Source: Geranomyces variabilis (lineage: Eukaryota > Chytridiomycota > Chytridiomycetes > Spizellomycetales > Powellomycetaceae). Taken from it: a DNA stretch of 64,000 nucleotides. Below the pieces are notes generated by a model. The model was not told the origin of the DNA, made no database searches, and worked only from the letters and a program-made list of their open reading frames with translations. Below, piece by piece: positions 34,883-45,494 of the stretch (position 1 is the first letter of the stretch; each line of letters starts with the position of its first letter). The stretch covers positions 124,001-188,000 of the forward strand of contig JADGJP010000042.1 of assembly GCA_027603065.1 (NCBI GenBank). The letters run 5' to 3'. The position numbers were made by a program, and so were the translations under genes.

Positions 34883-37800
34883 TCACTTCACAGCTTGAGG
34901 CCGCTGTGGAGACTGCGGTGAGTGATGCTGCCAGGGCCTTTGAAACGGCACGCCAGGTAATTTTCGAACGATATCTGGCAAGCCCACATCTACTCTCGGC
35001 CTTGGCTTCTTGCCATGAATCGACTTCAAGTCCGGCATGTGGTCATCCAATCCATCGGCACCCTCCTCGTCTTCCTCCTCGCCCGGGATGTCCGCCACCT
35101 CCTGCACCACGCGATTCTGCCCCGCCATATCTCGCACCTGGTCCATCACATCGTCAAGCTCCTTTTCGGTGACCAGCGACGTGCGGAGAAACACATCGAC
35201 CTCGTCAGCAGTGCGGTTGGCCAGAATATGCGGATATGGTATCATGCGCGCTGACCCGGGTGCCGACACAGCTGCAGCCGCCGAAGCCGACCGCTCGTTG
35301 GACGGGTTTAGCGCATCACCGCTCGCGCCGGCGGCGGCGGCGTCGAGTACGGCAGCGAGGGGCGCAATCAAGCCGGTTGCTACAAGCGCTTTTTCTGCTT
35401 CCTTGCGGATTGCTTGGGACGGATCTGTCTCCATCAGGGTAAAAACAGCTTCCTGCAGCTCTTTGTTTTGCGCCAAGATGCCGAGCTTAAGAGCGGCCTC
35501 GATGGCTTCTGCTCGCACGGAGACGTGCGGCTCGTGATAGAGCGCACAGCGGAGAGCAGCATGTACTTGTGGGTCTGTGTTTTGCAACACTCCAATTGCT
35601 GTCATGGCAAAAGTTTATTGGAAACTCGACACCTTCGTACGATCGTACTACTTGTTTTGCACACATACCTTTTACCGCGTAAGCTCGCACTTGCCAAGCA
35701 AAATCACTGAATCGATCCAGCAATGCATTCAAGATTTGACGGTCGGACGCGCGAACAATACAGGCTAACTAAAGCGAAATGCATGGGGATTCTCAGCACA
35801 ACTGCCAGTACCGCCATATTCTCTAGTATCTTTGTACCTTGCAAGCCTCGACTCGTACGCTCGTAAACTCGTCCTTCAGGCAGCGGAGATACAGATCGAG
35901 TGCCGAAGGTTGCAACACGCACAGCTTTGTCAGCGATCGCAATGCGTCAATCCTTCTCAAAGGGTCCGGAGAGCCGAGCAAGCTGACAATCCAATCCAAG
36001 ATAGTTCGGCCTTTACCAAGGCGCCCGAGGGACACGGCTGCACTATCCCGCACCTCCGCGCTCCAATCATTCCACATAAGATTAAGTAGCGCTTCAATGC
36101 AGGACTGAAGCAAGCGTGCGAGCGGCGATAGTTCCGGCGCTGCTGGCGTGACCGCTTCCATCGCTCTCGTGCTTGGTCGAGAGCTTCCGTCGTCCGAAAC
36201 GCGGTCGGAAGATGACACGGTGGTGCTTCGGTGACTCCCAGCGGTCGCCCCGCGAAGCTTTGCGGCTGCCTGCTCCTCTGCCGCCCATGCAGGTGCTAGC
36301 TTGTCTATCCACTGCTCAAGCAGCACGACCGCATCTTGTCTTACTCGCCAACTCAGACTACCGCAGCAGGTAAGTATGCCGCTTAAAACCTGGTCTGCAA
36401 ACTCAATGCCGAGTTCGCCAATTAGTCTGATTGCGTCCGCTCGGCGTCGCGCGTCAACCTCGCCCAGCGATTGTAGGAGCAGGCCGAGAACAACCGGCGT
36501 AATCTCGCGCTGACTCGCCAACGTCGTGGCGGCTAACCACTTATCCCCGCCGTTTCCGTCAGTGAGCATCTCTTCTAGAACTCGACGGAACGCGACAGCC
36601 TCCCAGCGTCCTAGCTGGCTTGGAACCGGCTCAAGCAGTCGAAAGACCCTGAACGCCTCAAACCGAAGCGCGTGGTCTTCTGACTCGTCACAAAGCGCAA
36701 GAAGCAGGACTTTGCACAACGCGGCATGCGCGGCCGTGCCTTTAGCGGGCGCGGATTGTAGTGCCACATAAGACGTGTTGAGAAAGTCATTGATGGCATG
36801 CCCCGCGGCCGTCCCAGCTGATTTGCCCTCGTCGGCTGCGGCAAGCCCATACTTTGGTTTGTAGCGCTCCGTGGCCACGCGTTTTACTTTGTAAGCCGGA
36901 TAATATGTTAGGACTGTGGAATTGGTTCGGATGAAGGCGCACTGACGCTCTTCTTACATAAAATGATCAAGCGCACCAGCGAAAACTCGTTTGGCGGTAC
37001 CGGTGCTGGCAGCGGGAAATTCGTCGGTACGGCCGCCCCCTTCTTCGACTTTCCTTCCATCCGAAAAGACTTAGTAAGCGATCGCGGGTTGTTATATGCT
37101 CACGAGGGGAAACTGCCCACTAGATAGGTTTTTTTTTTACGTTGCAACTCACTTTGCTTAAGATCTGCATAAACTTTGCTCCAAAATCCAATGGATCCGC
37201 TGAATCCAAGGCGGCACCCGCTGCTCCAACTGTCGTCGGCTCTTCATCTCCGTCCTCGCCTCCATCAACCGAATCCTCCTCCTCCTTCATTTCACGCACA
37301 TTTGGAATCACCAGCTCAATGCCCGCTGCCTTTGTCTGCGGCGTGACCGGAGCCGCCGCAGTGCTCGCAGAAATGGCGTCACTAACAGCTGCTTGCATCA
37401 GGCGACGGTATTCTTCAGGGTTGTATTTCCGCACGCGGGAGGTAGTCCTTCGGCCAGAGGACGCTGTCGCTACAGAACTCTCCCCACGGTCATGCTCATC
37501 CGCAAGGGTCCATTTGGTACCCATCAGCGTAATGCGAAGTAGCGAATCAACGTTATGTGCGGTGGGGACCATGTGAGCAGGGTCAAACCCTTCGCGCGTA
37601 AGCTTTTTGAGAAATCTAACCGTGGATCGCGAAAGGGTTTGAGAGCTCTCCGGCGTAGCGGGCGTGGATGATGCTGTTGACGGGGCTGCGGGCGCTTCGG
37701 CGACTCCAGTGGACGCTTCGCGACTTGCGTATCGTGAGGCGCGGGAGCTGCGAGTCGCGGGGCGATCGGTAGGCGGCGTTGAATGTTGCGGTTCAGTCAA

Positions 37801-38796
37801 GTCGGCAAACCCTACAGAATGCTCGTGAGTGGAGCGGCGAATTGAGGGTCTGGCAAGCTCTTCACCGAGTCCTTCAGGACTGGTGTCCTTTTTATTCTGA
37901 CTGAGGCGTACCCGCCGTAGGTCTTTGTCGCTTGACTCGTGAACACTGGTCGACCTGGTATTCACAGAGCCACCACGCATGGGCGAGTCTGCTTCTCGTA
38001 CGTCCGTAAGAGTCCCCGTTTCATTAATAAGAAGCTTAATTCTCGAAACCGCGCCCGAGAACGGCCTTTCCATCCCCGGCGGGGGCATCACGCTCAGCCA
38101 TTGACTTTTATGCAGACTATGTGAACCTTCTTTAGAGAGTGTCGACGGCTCCGGTCGGTTCAGTCCCAGTGGCTCCTCAAACAGCGCTTCCAAGCCATGT
38201 CCACGGTATTCCCCAACCTGAGCCCGCATGTGATCGTCGAAACGCAGTCGAAACTTGCCCGCCTCAACCGCTTGCTCGGCCTCGCGCTGCTTTCGGACCA
38301 CAGCAAGCGCAGCCTCCAAATTCTCGAGCTCCGCTTTCTGGGTTTCAAACGCCGGTGGCAGCCGTGGCGGTTTGCGGACCGTTTTGCGGCGACTGGCCTG
38401 AATATATGGTTGGTCAATTGCGGCCGCCACAGGGTTGGTATGTTCCTTGGGCGCTTTCTGGCCCGCAGACCCTGGCTTCTCTGACGATGTCGTCGCGGCT
38501 GTGGCGTCACGAGCAAGCACTTGACGTTTGGAGTTTGTAACGAGCAGTGCTTTACGGTGTGGGCGGCGGTACTGTGGGCCTAGCTGTGGGTCTTCGCGCG
38601 GGTCGTGCACGACGATTCCTCGGTAACCGCGAGGCCCATCTGGGAATCGAGGGCCTGCTGTTCCAAGCTCGGCGTGCTTAGTTGGGGGAATAGATGTCTG
38701 CCACATTGTCGCATGTAGTGAAGTGCAGCCAGAGTCAGGACGACCGATGATGGCTCTTCTGCTGTCGGATTTTCTGCCGACAGCTGCGTCAGCCAC
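34883..38796 (-). CDS. HEAT-repeat protein, HEATR4-like
   Basis: Five exons on one transcript. Exon 1 (from 38796) encodes about 550 disordered residues, opening MADAAVGRKSDSRRAIIGRP and ending DFGAKFMQILSK. A short exon near 36960-37070 gives SFRMEGKSKKGAAVPTNFPL then NEFSLVRLIIL. The next exon (about 35835-36890) starts LKRVATERYKPKYGLAAADE and holds HEAT repeats such as RADAIRLIGELGIEFADQVL, SWRVRQDAVVLLEQWIDKLA and WSAEVRDSAAVSLGRLGKG. Then come ALLDRFSDFAWQVRAYAVKA and IGVLQNTDPQVHAALRCALY, and an acidic tail. Open frames at 37120-38796 and 35823-36878 look separate, but the intervening introns (GTGAGT, GTAAGA donors) join them in phase. The total is roughly 1200 residues. Long disordered N-terminus plus C-terminal HEAT units resembles HEATR4; the gene is solid, the name tentative. 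Confidence 0.7.
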
Positions 38797-38868
38797 GAGC
38801 TAAGCCACCTGGTCGACAGTCTTTGCTGCGCACTTGCCCGGACAGGCAGGCGGGGGCAATCCGCGACC
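38797..38868. promoter_or_regulatory. 72-bp bidirectional promoter of HEAT-repeat protein and CCDC112
   Basis: The two start codons are only 72 bases apart and divergent. I see neither a TATA box nor a canonical RFX X-box (GTNRCC..RGYAAC) in it. Confidence 0.6.
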
Positions 38869-41568
38869 ATGCTGTCCGTTCTGTCTCCAGACTCCCCAAC
38901 GACGAGTCGGCCAACCTCCCCGCTTCACGGTTCCACGAAGAAAAATGCGGTTTATTGCGAGAAACTTTCAACGACCGACGCAGGTCAGCTCGATTACGCG
39001 TCAGACTTTGAATCTTGGTCCGGGTCCGACAGCCGTTCGAGCCGCCAATCATGCAGTGCCAAAAACTCGGAGTCCGAGTCAGAATGCAGTACCTTAACGG
39101 AAAACACCTGTGCGCAGGATGAGGGCACAGTCAAGGCGAACGATCAGGAAACAATTTACCGGATGATTGCAGAGCTCGGCACAATAGAGCAATCACTCGC
39201 AGAGGCGAGGGCTCAAGAAGAGCGTGACGCTGAGGAGGACAGCTTGGAGAAGCAAAGCTCACGGCTGGATTTGCCTGCTTGTGGCGATGACCTTGCGCCG
39301 CCGGAAGAGGTCCACAAGTCCTTCATTCCAATCCGACAGCGCAGGCCGTTGCGCGATGTCACTGCTGTCGAAACACTACTTGTTCCAAAAAACGACGTAG
39401 CTAAGCATGCCACCCTGCAGGAAAAGGCTGTTAGAGAGCTTTTAGACGATATTCACAAAGACCAAAGCGCGTAAGTGTGCAATGGCCGGCTGCAATGTGG
39501 ATGGTATTCCCTCAAACGAGCTGCGTTCCATTCCCAGCGCACACGCAGCCGAGCGGCAATTGCACATGATCATGTGCCGCCCCAATATCCGGGCTGAAAT
39601 GGAACCCGTAGTCCAAGATTTGCATAAGAGCAACGCTGAGCTATCGACCGAAAGTAAGTCTCCTTCGTCGCCAGGAGAACGTGTTGCTTTTATGTAAACA
39701 CTAATTCTTGCACACAGCACGACAACAAGTTGAACATCTCTCGCAGCTGAAAGCCATGGTGAAGCAGTTCTGGGTTTATATTAATTATCCCAAGCCTGGA
39801 CAGGCTTGTAAGTTGACAGAGATATATGCCCGCAATGGCTGCCCATTCTGACAGAGAAATCTACAGATATATCCACTGTTCAAAGCCTCATGGAGACGAT
39901 TGAGAGTCACCTCATGATTCAAAAAACCGCTTCTTGCGAAACGTAGGTAGCAACCTTTCATCCGCTCAGAGAGCTCTTGTTTCGTGAAAGTTCACCCAAT
40001 TCCAGCCTCGAAACTCTCGTGCAGCAGCAAAACAAGCTGACCAGCGAGTTGACAGCCTTCCAAGAACATATGGCCGGGTGGGACCAAATCCCTGCGGACC
40101 AGCCTTCATCAGTCAATCACGCGGTAAAACCATTATCAGAACGAGCGCCGTCTGCTCGCGTAATGGTGGCCGATGACGGGTCCCTTCTCCCAGAGATCAT
40201 TGCCTACCAAGTATATATCATCATTGCAGTACACCTTGGGTATCGGTGTCCACACTGACGTTATCTCCGCAATTCAGAACTTTGTTGCGCGGCATGGTCG
40301 TTTTGGTGGATGGGAAGAGTTTGCACACCGCGCATTTCTCCGCTTGCGCGAAAAACATGGCCCAGCAACAACAGACAATTTTCTTCGAGCGGTGGTTGCG
40401 CGGATACCAGGGATCGGCTTGGCTGAAGCTGCGAGCCACGCAGCATGGCATGAGAGCTTCTTACGGCTGACGGAAGCGCGGAAACGTGCAATCGGAAAGT
40501 GGAAGACACGGAAGGCTGTAAGCAGAATACAACCAACCTTCGCTGCCTATGTCATTGGCAGCTATTTGAGTGCGCAATCTATACCTCACAGGTCGCAGCT
40601 GAAGACCACGAAAGAGACATGGAAGCACACGAAACGGCTATCAAAAAATCTGACGCCAAGAAACAGGCAATACACGTTGACCGGGATGCGCAAAGGCGCG
40701 GATTGGAAGCATGGAAGGTAAGATGCGTATGAAAGAGACCATTTTCGTACAGCCCTGTTTTTTTTTTAATTCTATGGTTGAACCTGTATTCCCCTATCAG
40801 GAGCAAAAACGAGCTGAAGAGGTTGCATTTGAACAGCAGCAGGCTGCTGAAGCTGCCGCAAAGAAATCCCACGAAGCCCGCAATCGAGATCATCACGTAA
40901 TATACTGTTTACCTTTCTCCTTCACGAGTAGCAAACTGACTGTGAGGTTTGTCCCAGCGGATGCTTCGTGAACGCGTCAAAGACTACCAGCAGAAGCGAG
41001 AAGCCCGCGAGCTCCTCAACCAAAAAATTAAACAGGAAGCTGAGCAGCGCGAAAAGGATCTACATAACAAGATTGCTCAAGAGGACCGTAAAAGACTCGC
41101 AGAGAAGGTAGACTTGAATTTGTCTCACGTTGCGCAGGCGACCGACTCATGTCAATGGCCTGCTGCAGAACTTTGCAATCGCGCAGAAAAGACGCATGGC
41201 AGAAGCGGAAAGAGCGCAGGCCACCGAGCAAAAAGAACGTCGGCTCGATGCAATTCGCAAACAGGTAGGCTTTGCTGCATCATAATACGACTGCATACGT
41301 GCGGGTTGCCTGGAACTAACGCGTCTCCACTCAAAAGGTAGAAGTGCATGCGTCGCGTGATCCATCACGGATCCTGCGACCGACAGAGTCATTCCAGATC
41401 AAAGTTGACAGCCCATCTCATGACCCATCTGAAACCGTAAAAAGTTTGTTTCGAACGAATCCGATACCCAAAAGGTATGCGACCGTGTGGACCAACCTGG
41501 TAAGCTGCTGACCGTTGACCAGATATTCGCTTTACAGACAGGTGCCCCGCTGGCGGCGAGAAATGTAG
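38869..41568 (+). CDS. CCDC112: CCDC112-type coiled-coil protein
   Basis: CCDC112 is a centriolar-satellite coiled-coil protein used in ciliogenesis. The start at 38869 (MLSVLSPDSPTTSRPTSP) opens a disordered head. Exon 1 ends at 39470, exon 2 starts at 39538 (AAHAAERQLHMIMCRPNIRA), and about nine more exons follow. The diagnostic block is FVARHGRFGGWEEFAHRAFL, FLRAVVARIPGIGLAEAASH then WHESFLRLTEARKRAIGKWK, equivalent to the human GGR.GGWDD.DH..FL...LPG...V..H..WY..FL.L...K+..I..WK. Then come long charged coiled coils (RMLRERVKDYQQKREARELL) and the C-terminal family motif RDPSRILRPTESFQIKV followed by QVPRWRREM and stop. This end matches human CCDC112 (ARDPSRL..PT..W.., P.WR). Convergent with the next gene, 31 bases apart. 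Confidence 0.85.
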
Positions 41569-41599
41569 AAAAATGTATATATATATATGTCATTCATAT

Positions 41600-42407
41600 C
41601 TATCTCCATGCACGCTTTAAAGATGTCATTTGGGTTGGTAGCACCGCGCTTCTTGGCTTTCCGCTCGATTTTGCACTCGGCCGAGGTCTTGAAACCGCGG
41701 CACTGACAGCCGGCCTGGCTGGCGCCCTGTCTTTTGCGCTGCCATTGCCCCTGGCAGCCCGCAGTGTTTCCGCGGCATCGGATAGCGATGCATCCAAGTC
41801 GGCCATGTATGTTTTGACCATTTGCTTCAGCTCATCTTCCAAATGAGGCAACCCAGCAACTTGGACAGACCCCGGCGACCTGGAGCGCGAACGTGTAGAG
41901 GAGGGCGTGAGGCGGCGGACAGGGCTTGCCGATGTCGGATGATATTGCATGGTGTCGCTATGTCGGTCAGGCCGGCGTGTGGGTGACACTCCCCGGCGAA
42001 ACGGTGGAACTGGTGAAAGCGACGGGTTGCAGACGTTTGTCGTGCCAAGGAGACTGGAGACCTCGTCGGACACTCCATCTAAAGCTAATCGAATACCTTC
42101 CAAGTGCGTTGCCATTTTTGCAGCGTTTTCTGAATGTGATGCTGCAAAGGTGCTTCCCGGCCTCATTTTTGTGGATAGAGAGGTATCTGCCTGGTTGCAA
42201 TCATAGTCAGTATCCATTTGTTCTCATCTATACACGTCCCTGGAAACCTACCGCGCGCGCTAGTGGCCGCGGCGGCGAGCGGCCGAGTCCTGGCGGCGCG
42301 ATTGTCGGGTCAAGGTAATTTTTCGGTACCGCATAATGATTCCGCAGCTTTGTCCATGTGCTTTCCACTTCCACTGGTTGTTCTGGTCGTCGGGACGGGC
42401 TATTCAT
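41600..42407 (-). CDS. Ser/Pro/Arg-rich coiled-coil protein, unknown
   Basis: Two exons, 42252-42407 and 41600-42190, flank a 61-nt intron (GTAGGT..CAACCAG) and join in phase. I use the ATG at 42407 (MNSPSRRPEQPVEVESTWTK). The frame is open further upstream but without another ATG, so a 5' exon is possible. The protein has a short N-terminal patch, LRNHYAVPKNYLDPTIAPPG, then a Ser/Arg-Pro-rich linker with many SP sites (SPVRRLTPSSTRSRSRSPGS), a predicted short coiled coil (LEDELKQMVKTYMADLDASL) and a basic end, LPTQMTSLKRAWR. No family recognised. The style (SP/TP sites, short coiled coil, basic tail) fits a microtubule or centrosome-associated protein; that is speculation helped by the CCDC112 neighbour. 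Confidence 0.6.
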
Positions 42408-42763
42408 CACAAGGATTGGGTGAGGTGTGTTTAAAATTTTGGGTGGAACGCGTTCAAACTGTTTTTTTTCGACAGCGAAGGAGCCGTCGACGTACAACCC
42501 AAGGCGGCGCTGTAATTTCGCATTTGACAAAATATTGCGCGGAACTGAAGCAATCGTTCAATTGCCACACTGCAGTTTACGTCGCCAAGCCAATCCGATT
42601 TTACTCGAGTTGTTTCGCAAAACATTTTTTATGCTACTCTTTAATATGTGTGCTGCGACCGCTGTTACCATTTTGCTGTGGCTGCACGAGTTACAGGCTG
42701 TGCCGCGAATTTGTGCGCTCTAGCTGCGGCCAGCCCGCCGAAATCCGTGATCCTACGTGTATA

Positions 42764-42884
42764 CAGCCAGTGGACAAAAGTATGAGACCCCCTATATATA
42801 GCATGTATTCAAAAGCGAGTGCACTGCGCGGCGAGCTAGTGAAGGGGACTATATATAGGGTCTCATACTTTTGTCCACTGGCGG
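42764..42884. mobile_element. Tc1/mariner-type MITE, 121 bp, TA target
   Basis: Near-perfect terminal inverted repeats of about 36 bp face each other. The left end is CAGCCAGTGGACAAAAGTAT continuing GAGACCCCCTATATATAG; the right end, read inward, is CCGCCAGTGGACAAAAGTAT continuing GAGACCCTATATATAG. TA lies just outside both ends (42762-42763 and 42885-42886), as expected of a TA target duplication. The interior is only about 48 bp with no coding capacity. CAGTGG-ACAAAAGTAT ends are typical of Tc1/mariner elements. It would need a transposase from elsewhere. Confidence 0.85.
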
Positions 42885-43339
42885 TACAGCCCCCCCTTTG
42901 AGCAACACCTTCAGCAGTACCATGCGCTGAGGCACCTCTTGTGGCAACACCTTCAGCCGCTCGCGACAATAGTGGGGCACAGCAGCTGTGCCATGCTCCG
43001 AGCCTCCGATTGACCTTCCCGTGTCCCTTGTCGCGCGCCGCGGAGTGCACATATACCTATAACATCTCTGCAGCCAGACATCGCCCCCTTATACATCCTG
43101 AGAGCGCATTGTAGCCTACATTTCTGTGCATCTAGGGCTCAAAGGATTTGTGGTTTAAAGGTTAACTGAATACCTCGTTTGTGTCAAATTGTGTGGTTAT
43201 CAGCGGCGACATTTTCCCGCGCTCCTGTCTGCGCCGCACGCGTTTCGCGCGCTTTTCCGACAGCGCCAGCGCATCACCGCATGGCTTTTGTCGCCCAGTC
43301 GGCTCACCAGCAGGTGGTTGGTTTTTTTTTGCTACGTGA

Positions 43340-43347
43340 TATAAAAA
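43340..43347 (+). promoter_or_regulatory. TATA box (TATAAAAA)
   Basis: TATAAAAA lies 74 bases before the start codon of the GRDP-like/ubiquitin-like gene, a usual distance for a fungal core promoter with a short leader. Confidence 0.6.
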
Positions 43348-43413
43348 GGGAGGTTCTGAAAAGAGAGCCCCATCTCCCTTCCATCGGATCCAATTTTTAC
43401 GAGCCAACCAGTC

Positions 43414-44444
43414 ATGACCATGTGCATCCTGTCGTTTGACGAGTTCCTGGTGAAGGCCAAAGCGTTCAGCAGCTGCCTGGCGGCTCGGCCGTCCGTGGTC
43501 AACCTGAGCGCTGTTCTTGGCAAGCCGGATGTTATCACTGAGTACCTCAAGTTCTTGTATATTAAGTACCACTGCAATGACTGGTAAGTGCCAAGCGTGT
43601 TCCAGTAATGAAGGGTGCGTGTCTAGACGCTGACAACACTGTATACTGCACCTTTGTCCTTCATAGGAATGCAAACATCTTTTCGCCCTCGCAGATTATT
43701 GACGAGGTCTGGCATCTTCACATTTTGGACACCCGTAACTACCACAAGGACATTGTCGCCCTCTGCGGCCATGCGGTCGAGCACAACCCTGAGGGGCCTT
43801 ACGATGCTGAACAGCAAGAGGTGCGCTACGCCGCCACCGTCGCCGTGTACCACGGCCTCTTTGGCTGCGTGCCCGACTCTGCTCGCGTGATCTGGCCCCT
43901 GGCATCTGCTCGCCGCGGCTTCGAACACCTCAAGCTCGACCGCCACGTCCACGAGAGCCACATGCGTCAGCACAGTGCGTCCCACTCGCACCACAGCGTT
44001 GCTTCAGAGCACCAAGAGTACCGCTACCAAGAGCAGCGCACTCACGAGCAGCGTACCCACGAGCAGCACGCACACGACATCAGGGTCGACACGCCTCCCG
44101 CGTCGCCTCCGCCGGGCGCCGCGATTGCCAAGGCTGCTGAGAGCACTCACGCTGTTGTCCCTCCCTGCGCACCCGCTCCCAAGCCCGTCAAGAAGGCGCC
44201 GCGTCTTATTACTGTGTCGTTCCGCACCCACACTGGCCGCTGCTTTGACGTTCGTTTGTTCAACAACGCGACCGTGGAGCAGATGAAGGAGCTTGTTCAC
44301 GAGGAGTTTGGCACTTCGCCCGAGCAGCAGAGGATTCTGTTCGAAGCCAAGCACCTGGAGGATGACCGCCCGCTTACCGACTACGGAATCGGAGAAGGGG
44401 CAGAGATGCTGCTGTTTACCAAGCTTAGACAGACTTGCTGCTAA
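43414..44444 (+). CDS. GRDP-like (WHxHIL) domain fused to ubiquitin-like domain
   Basis: Two exons, 43414-43583 and 43667-44444, split a Trp codon (TG/G) and give 315 residues. Residues about 1-150 match the glycine-rich-domain-protein-like fold: FSPSQIIDEVWHLHILDTRN then YHKDIVALCGHAVEHNPEGP and a WPLA end. The conserved D.VWH.HIL.TR.Y and HNP motifs are intact. A His/Gln-rich linker with three THEQ-type units (QRTHEQRTHEQHAHD) and a Pro-rich stretch follow. Residues about 235-315 form a ubiquitin-like domain: LITVSFRTHTGRCFDVRLFN, TVEQMKELVHEEFGTSPEQQ then RILFEAKHLEDDRPLTDYGI. It ends TKLRQTCC without a processable Gly-Gly, so it is an integral Ubl and not a conjugated modifier. Function unknown; the Ubl suggests a proteasome or ubiquitin-pathway link. 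Confidence 0.85.
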
Positions 44445-44635
44445 GAATCGGCCCAAGGCGTACAATCTCGCTTTAGCAGATTTAGGATTTTAGAACACTC
44501 ACTTTTCGTAGTTCACCATTTCACATTCACATAAAGTAATGAGACTCCATTTATCAGACCCACAGCAAAATTGTTTCTATTCTTCAAAGGTTGTGTAAAT
44601 ATGTACAAGAGTTACAGAAAAGAGCTTTTCATGTT

Positions 44636-45199
44636 TCAAAATGAGCACCGAGCTTGAAAGTGGAAGCAGCTCCGCTCGCCACTGCACCCACGCTCCCAGC
44701 CTCCGTTGAGTCCTTCCTTGCGCACGTAGAGGCGCTGGTGAATTACGCCCTTGGCTGCGACCCACTTTCCCACAATGTGGTTGGGGCGTGTGTGGTCCAC
44801 AATCCGGCGAACAAGCAGAAACTTGCCGACTTCCAGCTCGGCGTAGGCGTCCAGCAAAGATTTGCGACGAGCCAAGTCCGGCTCTGTATACAGCGTGGGG
44901 ACAGCAAGGTTCAATTTGCGAGACAGGGCGAGTTGTGCCATTTTGAACCGCCGGTAGGTGGGATTGAACCAGCGCCAGTGGCGAGCGAGGAGGAGCGACG
45001 AGGCGGTGAGTGGATCGCAGAAGCAGGCAATCTCGCACCAGAGCTCGTTGGGAAGAGCAGGCAAGCAAGCAGTAGTAGTAGTAGTAGCAAGAGCAGTGGT
45101 AGTGGGCGAGGAGGGCATGTTGACGAGAGAGCGACGGGAGGGTTTGGCGAGAGCAGCCGGCGGCATGAGGGGGTTTTGCACCTGTCTAGAGCCAATCAC
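44636..45199 (-). CDS. F-box-like protein, small
   Basis: A 187-residue single-exon frame. After a basic, Thr-rich head it shows LPALPNELWCEIACFCDPLT then ASSLLLARHWRWFNPTYRRF, which resembles an F-box (LP.EL...I...LD..SL......CR.W). If so, it would bind Skp1 in an SCF ubiquitin ligase. No LRR, WD40 or Kelch substrate domain follows, only about 110 residues with KFLLVRRIVDHTRPNHIVGK. Overlapping frames on the other strand exist, so coding status is moderate. A second ATG at 45118 (MPSSPTTTAL) could be the true start; the Thr run there comes from an (ACT)n-like microsatellite. Confidence 0.5.
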   Translation of the reverse strand: MIGSRQVQNPLMPPAALAKPSRRSLVNMPSSPTTTALATTTTTACLPALPNELWCEIACFCDPLTASSLLLARHWRWFNPTYRRFKMAQLALSRKLNLAVPTLYTEPDLARRKSLLDAYAELEVGKFLLVRRIVDHTRPNHIVGKWVAAKGVIHQRLYVRKEGLNGGWERGCSGERSCFHFQARCSF

Positions 45200-45494
45200 A
45201 GCGCGTGGCTTGGGCCTCTCTAATTGAGCCGTTTCACTCGTCTCCCTCCACCGCGCACCCAGAGACAGCGTCCAGCGCCCATAGTAAGCTGGCCGAGGTT
45301 CAGCAGCAGCAACGATACGCAGGCAAGCAAAGCCGAACTGACCGAGGCGGCTGTGAAAAGTGTAGTAATAACTGGTTGAGGGGGAGGGCAGGGAAAGTTA
45401 TTAGTCATACGATAGTGCTTCGCCATCATGTGTGTGAAGCGGCCAACACGCTCTGCGTGTCCCGTTCCAAGGCCATCGTGCACTCCTTTCCACA

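Larger units (their letters stand above)
42408..43413. other. 1-kb spacer around the MITE
   Basis: Apart from the MITE it contains a 14-bp direct repeat, GCAACACCTTCAGC, at 42902 and 42944, and short frames with no recognised domain. The right end (43340 onward) is the promoter of the GRDP-like gene. Confidence 0.5.

Noticed and set aside
35823-38796. Two independent genes (a 558-residue and a 351-residue frame)
   Set aside because: A small exon between them (NEFSLVRLIIL) and two introns with good GT..AG ends join the frames in phase, so I treat them as one gene.
41600-42217. Gene starting at the ATG at 42217 (MDTDYDCNQ)
   Set aside because: That ATG lies inside an intron: the bases before ADTSLSTK read as a good acceptor (CAACCAG) and the upstream exon ends at a GTAGGT donor in phase 0.
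42764-42884. Hairpin as a transcription terminator or CRISPR-like repeat
   Set aside because: The TA flanks and long matched arms with Tc1/mariner-type ends fit a MITE; there is no spacer-repeat periodicity.
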